Shown here: positions 60,391-64,000 of the stretch, one piece after another | How positions within the stretch are numbered: the stretch's first letter is position 1 | How the letters are laid out: each line of letters starts with the position of its first letter | DNA from: Domibacillus tundrae | GTDB taxonomy: Bacteria > Bacillota > Bacilli > Bacillales > Domibacillaceae | Assembly (NCBI RefSeq): GCF_000970675.1 | Contig: NZ_LAJA01000006.1 | Coordinates: forward strand, 62,001-126,000 | Reading direction: 5' to 3' | DNA: 64,000 nt | Notes under the pieces: generated by a model | What the model was told of the DNA's origin: nothing | What the model saw: only the letters and a program-made list of their open reading frames with translations | Database searches by the model: none | Translations under genes and position numbers: made by a program

Positions 60391-61869
60391 TTAAAGTCTT
60401 TCTAAAAAACGGACGAATCCAGCTTTGCCTTCTTTCGTTTGCTTGAAAACGCCGCAGTCTTCCAGGCCACGTAAAAATTTCGCGGCGACCGCTTGACGGA
60501 CGAATTCTTCTGCATTCTCTTGCCCATCATATACACTGCGCAGCTCTTCCGCCCATTCTTGATGTTCTTCTTTCACTTGCCCAATTCCACCAGAAACAAA
60601 AGCTTTCACTGCGGCTAAATCTTCTTTTAAGCGAGCTGGCAGGACCGCCAGCCCCATGACTTCAATTAACCCAATGTTTTCACGCTTAATGTGATGAATG
60701 TCCGCGTGTGGATGAAATAATCCCAGGGGATGTTCGTCCGTTGTCCGATTGTTGCGCAGCACTAAATCTAATTCATACAGCGAGCCGCGCTTTCTCGCAA
60801 TCGGTGTAACCGTATTGTGGCGGGTCTCCCCAGTGAAAGACTCAATGCCACACGCTTCGTCATCATGCGTTTTCCAGCTCGTTAACACATGATCTGCGGC
60901 AGCCGCCAGCTCGCTTTGGTCTTCACTTTTCAGCCGGATAACAGACATTGGCCAGTATAATGTCACGCCTTCCACGGTCGGAAAATGTTCCATTGAAAAC
61001 GACATATCTTCTCTCGCTCTCGCCATTGCGAATTCGTACCGGCCGCCTTGATAATGGTCATGGGTCAAAATAGACCCGCCGACAATCGGCAAGTCGGCAT
61101 TGGACCCCGCGAAATAATGTGGAAATTGACGAACAAAGTCAAGGAGGCGGTCAAATCCAGCCCGGTCAATTTTCATATCGCGGTGTTCACCTGATAATAA
61201 AATACAATGTTCATTGTAATACAAATAAGGAGAGTATTGAAGAAACCATTCTTCACCGCTAAGCGCAGCCGGAATAATCCGGTGATTGGCACGAGCGGGA
61301 TGATTCGCATGACCTTCATATCCTTCATTTTCCACACAAAGCAGGCACTTCGGATAATTTGTTTCTGGTTCCGGGCGCAATTTTGCCCGGGCGATTTCAG
61401 CTGGATCTTTTTCCGGCTTCGACAAATTAATGGTAATATCAATCTCTCCATAATCCGTTGAGGCTTTATAAGAGACATTTTTGGCAATCCGCTTTGTTTG
61501 AATGTAATTAGACGATTTACTCATGTTGTAAAAAAAATCGGTTGCCTGTTGTGGAGAAGCTTGATAGCTTTCCCAAAACATATCGGCAATTTGGGACGGC
61601 TTGGAAACAAAAATATTCATGATGTCCGCCGCAAAAATCTCTTTATCTTCTAAAAATGGCTGTACAATCCCGCGTTCAATTGCGTCATCAGTCAGCCCTT
61701 CCACAAGATCCGGAATTGATAAATCAGACACATCCTTAACAGGTTCCGTAAAATCATCTCTCTTTAATAAAGCGAGCAGCTGATTTCTTGTGTACATATG
61801 ATCACGCTTTTCAATTAATCCCGCTTTTTGCGCTTTATAAATAAGCTCCTCCACATAAGCAAAGATCAT
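60391..61869 (-). CDS. galT: UDP-glucose--hexose-1-phosphate uridylyltransferase (class II)
   Basis: A 492-residue enzyme, the long Gram-positive form of GalT. Typical blocks are NYPKCLLCVENEGYEGHANHPARANHRIIP, GGSILTHDHYQGGRYEFAMARA with the active-site His region, and GLFHPHADIHHIKRENIGLIEVMGLAVLPARL. It exchanges UMP between UDP-glucose and galactose-1-phosphate in the Leloir pathway. Its start overlaps galE by 4 bp. Confidence 0.96.
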   Translation of the reverse strand: MIFAYVEELIYKAQKAGLIEKRDHMYTRNQLLALLKRDDFTEPVKDVSDLSIPDLVEGLTDDAIERGIVQPFLEDKEIFAADIMNIFVSKPSQIADMFWESYQASPQQATDFFYNMSKSSNYIQTKRIAKNVSYKASTDYGEIDITINLSKPEKDPAEIARAKLRPEPETNYPKCLLCVENEGYEGHANHPARANHRIIPAALSGEEWFLQYSPYLYYNEHCILLSGEHRDMKIDRAGFDRLLDFVRQFPHYFAGSNADLPIVGGSILTHDHYQGGRYEFAMARAREDMSFSMEHFPTVEGVTLYWPMSVIRLKSEDQSELAAAADHVLTSWKTHDDEACGIESFTGETRHNTVTPIARKRGSLYELDLVLRNNRTTDEHPLGLFHPHADIHHIKRENIGLIEVMGLAVLPARLKEDLAAVKAFVSGGIGQVKEEHQEWAEELRSVYDGQENAEEFVRQAVAAKFLRGLEDCGVFKQTKEGKAGFVRFLERL

Positions 61870-62867
61870 CCTTGATTCGTCCCTTCATAGCCATGTGGAT
61901 GATGTTTGTGCCAATTCCAGGCGTGTTCAATAATCGTTGTAATGTCTGTTCGGGATGGAGACCAGCCTAACGTCGTCCGGGCTTTTTCGGAAGAAGCGAT
62001 CAAAACCGCCGGATCGCCCGCGCGTTTTTCACCGATGACAACCGGAATGGTCTGTCCGGTAACCGTGCGGGCTGTTTCCACAATTTCTTTTACTGAAAAG
62101 CCCTGGTTGGAACCCAAATTGAAAATGTTGCTTTCGCCGCCTTCTTTTAAATAATCAAGCGCCAAAATATGGGCATCGACTAAGTCTTCAACGTGAATGT
62201 AATCACGAATGCACGTCCCATCTTCTGTCGGATAATCTTCGCCAAAAATCGTAATATGCTCGCGCTGCCCGTTGGCCACCTGCAAAACGACCGGAATTAA
62301 ATGGGTTTCCGGATTATGGTCTTCTCCGATGACACCGGATTCACTCGCACCAGCCACGTTAAAATAGCGGAGTGAAACAAACTTTGTTCCATGCGCTGCA
62401 TTACACCACTTCATCATCCGTTCCATCGCCAGCTTCGTTTCGCCATATGCACTTGTCGGATCGGTTTGCGCTTTTTCCATAATAGGCATCTCTTTTTGCT
62501 CGCCGTATGTCGCAGCAGATGATGAAAAGACGATGTGCTTCACACCATGTTTAGTCATCGTTTCAAGCAAAACCTGTGTGCCAAATACGTTATTATCATA
62601 GTATTTCAACGGATTTTCCATCGACTCGCCAACAAGTGAGTTCGCTGCAAAATGAACAATCTGCTCAATTTGTTCATGTTCGAATACTTTATTTAAAAAG
62701 TGACGGTCCCGAATATCCCCTGTGTAAAACTGAACACCATCCGGTACCGATTCCGCGTGTCCTGTTTCGAGGCTGTCGATCACAACTACGTCACGATTTT
62801 GTCCTATCAGTGCTCGAACCGCATGAGATCCGATATACCCTGCTCCACCTACAACTGCAATACTCAT
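61866..62867 (-). CDS. galE: UDP-glucose 4-epimerase
   Basis: A 333-residue short-chain-type epimerase: NAD site VVGGAGYIGSHAVRAL, catalytic Ser in VFSSSAATYG, Tyr and Lys in YGETKLAMERM, and NLGSNQGFSVKEIVETA near the C-terminus. It converts UDP-galactose to UDP-glucose. It overlaps galK and galT by 4 bp on each side, so the operon is tightly coupled. Confidence 0.97.
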   Translation of the reverse strand: MSIAVVGGAGYIGSHAVRALIGQNRDVVVIDSLETGHAESVPDGVQFYTGDIRDRHFLNKVFEHEQIEQIVHFAANSLVGESMENPLKYYDNNVFGTQVLLETMTKHGVKHIVFSSSAATYGEQKEMPIMEKAQTDPTSAYGETKLAMERMMKWCNAAHGTKFVSLRYFNVAGASESGVIGEDHNPETHLIPVVLQVANGQREHITIFGEDYPTEDGTCIRDYIHVEDLVDAHILALDYLKEGGESNIFNLGSNQGFSVKEIVETARTVTGQTIPVVIGEKRAGDPAVLIASSEKARTTLGWSPSRTDITTIIEHAWNWHKHHPHGYEGTNQG

Positions 62868-64000
62868 TCCATTTCCTCCCTCATCAATTCACGAGCACCG
62901 CCACCGATGTTCGCCATGTAAAATTCCGCTTCGATTCCGCACTTTTCTTTATACCGGTTTCCAACTTCCCTGATAAACGATTCCACATTCTCATCTTTCA
63001 CAATTGCAATGGCGCAGCCGCCAAATCCGGCCCCAGTCATACGGGCGCCGATAACGCCAGGCTGTTCCCAAGCTGCGTAGACAAGTGTGTCAAGCTCTTT
63101 TCCCGTCACTTCATAGTCCCGCTCCAATGAACGATGTGATTCATTCATGAGCTGGCCGACTGCTTCCACGTCTCCTTCTTTCAGCTTGTCCAGTGCTTCA
63201 ATCGTCCGGGCATTTTCATAAACCGCATGCTGCGCTCGTTTCTCTAAAACGGCATCCCCGATTGCTGTCCGGTGCTGTTCAAATTGCTCTGGTGTCAGCT
63301 CGCCCAGCGACTTTACATTTACTTGCTTTTGAAGTCTGCTTAACGCTTCTTCACACTCACCGCGCCGTTCATTGTATTTGGATGAAGCAAGCTCGCGGCG
63401 CTTGTTTGTATTCATTATAACAATGCTAGCGTCCGGGAGCTCGATTGGCGCATATTCATATTCAAGTGTTTCGCAGTCCAGCCAAATCGCCGCCCCCTCT
63501 TTTCCCATGCCAATCGCAAACTGGTCCATAATGCCGCTGTTCACACCAATGTAGTCATTTTCAACTTCCTGCCCGATTTTGACCATCTCGATCCGGTCTA
63601 TCGCCAGCCCAAATAATCCTTCAAGCATAACACCCGTAGCAAGTTCAATGGATGCGGAAGAAGAAAGGCCTGCCCCATTCGGAATATTACCGTAAAATAG
63701 TACGTCATAACCTGAATCAATCGGAAAACCTGCTTCGATCATCAGTTTCGTCATCCCTTTCGGATAGTTCGTCCACCCATCCGTCCCTTTGTATTCGAGC
63801 CCTTGAAGCGAGCCTTCTATAACACCCTGCTTGTCAAAATTAATTGAATAAAAGCGAAGCTGGTCATCTTCTCGCTTTGCTGCCAATGCATACGTGCCAA
63901 ATGTGATCGCGAGCGGAAAAACATGGCCGCCATTGTAATCCGTATGCTCCCCGATTAAATTAATCCGCCCCGGCGCAAAAAAGATCCGGTCTGCCAGTCG
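62864..64000 (-). CDS. galK: Galactokinase, 5' end beyond the window
   Basis: The frame is open to the right edge. From the edge it reads RLADRIFFAPGRINLIGEHT DYNGGHVFPLAI, the galactokinase signature. It then has ATP-binding PNGAGLSSSASIELATG, catalytic-region VNSGIMDQFAIGMG and the C-terminal GARMTGAGFGGCAIAIV. About 378 residues are visible, so only the first 10-20 are missing. It phosphorylates galactose and is the first visible gene of the gal operon. Confidence 0.96.
   Translation of the reverse strand, partial: RLADRIFFAPGRINLIGEHTDYNGGHVFPLAITFGTYALAAKREDDQLRFYSINFDKQGVIEGSLQGLEYKGTDGWTNYPKGMTKLMIEAGFPIDSGYDVLFYGNIPNGAGLSSSASIELATGVMLEGLFGLAIDRIEMVKIGQEVENDYIGVNSGIMDQFAIGMGKEGAAIWLDCETLEYEYAPIELPDASIVIMNTNKRRELASSKYNERRGECEEALSRLQKQVNVKSLGELTPEQFEQHRTAIGDAVLEKRAQHAVYENARTIEALDKLKEGDVEAVGQLMNESHRSLERDYEVTGKELDTLVYAAWEQPGVIGARMTGAGFGGCAIAIVKDENVESFIREVGNRYKEKCGIEAEFYMANIGGGARELMREEME

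Overview
The window is a stretch of a low-to-mid GC Bacillaceae chromosome. Support comes from strong AGGAGG-type ribosome binding sites, many overlapping ATGA gene junctions, U-tailed hairpin terminators, and gene sets typical of Bacillus relatives: an RsbR paralogue, copA/copZ/csoR, cadC/cadA, a YtcD/YtbD-like divergent pair, a ywrABCD-like neighbourhood, a YrhE/YrhG-like formate dehydrogenase cluster and the gal operon. I see no rRNA, tRNA, CRISPR array, phage module or transposase. The genus cannot be fixed from this evidence.

Layout. 0-5.6 kb: stress/signalling genes (RsbR-like STAS protein; MarR-azoreductase pair; a class III nucleotide cyclase with an SRPBCC front end beside a GAF-HD-GYP phosphodiesterase; DUF3307 membrane protein). 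5.6-16.9 kb: FAD oxidase with a half-size MFS protein, adenine deaminase with an alkyltransferase-like protein, remnants of a dihydrolipoamide dehydrogenase and a short-chain dehydrogenase, tautomerase, maltose acetyltransferase, MFS exporter, EAL protein, DCC-type thiol protein. 17-22 kb: Lrp regulator, gamma-glutamyltransferase, MFS permease and a two-gene chromate transporter. 22-27.2 kb: formate transporter, molybdopterin formate dehydrogenase and accessory genes. 27.4-32.3 kb: DUF1801 and HAD proteins, then a decaying sugar-derivative cluster (epimerase with an amber codon; one intact and one truncated Gfo/Idh dehydrogenase; truncated AraC regulator). 32.5-36.7 kb: sugar-binding lipoprotein, GH13 alpha-glucosidase and LacI repressor. 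36.8-39.4 kb: small cytosolic protein, esterase, DUF2243 and CtaG-like membrane proteins. 39.5-50.5 kb: metal-handling block (copA, copZ, csoR, two-component system, Met/His-rich cell-wall-binding lipoprotein, a 34-residue copper-storage-like peptide, YnfA, CDF exporter, cadC, cadA). 50.5-59.1 kb: superoxide dismutase, MFS/HxlR pair, cupin regulator, esterase-DoxX pair, PfpI protein, polar amino acid ABC transporter. 59.4-64 kb: galK-galE-galT-galR, with galK running off the right edge.

How the genes fit together. Several units are clear regulator-target pairs with visible operators: MarR/azoR, CsoR/copper, CadC/CDF and CadA, HxlR/MFS, LacI/alpha-glucosidase. The copper block joins cytosolic export (CopA, CopZ, CsoR) to an envelope sensor pair and a lipoprotein with a Met/His-rich head.

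The most unusual theme is gene decay by clean internal deletion. Damaged loci lie at about 10.3-11.3, 12.4-13.3, 29.2-32.3 and 55.7-56.1 kb, and in several of them both ends of a gene survive while the middle is missing. I see no single large novel system. The best leads are these deletion scars, a palindromic repeat family, the cyclase/HD-GYP pair and the copper sensor-lipoprotein unit.
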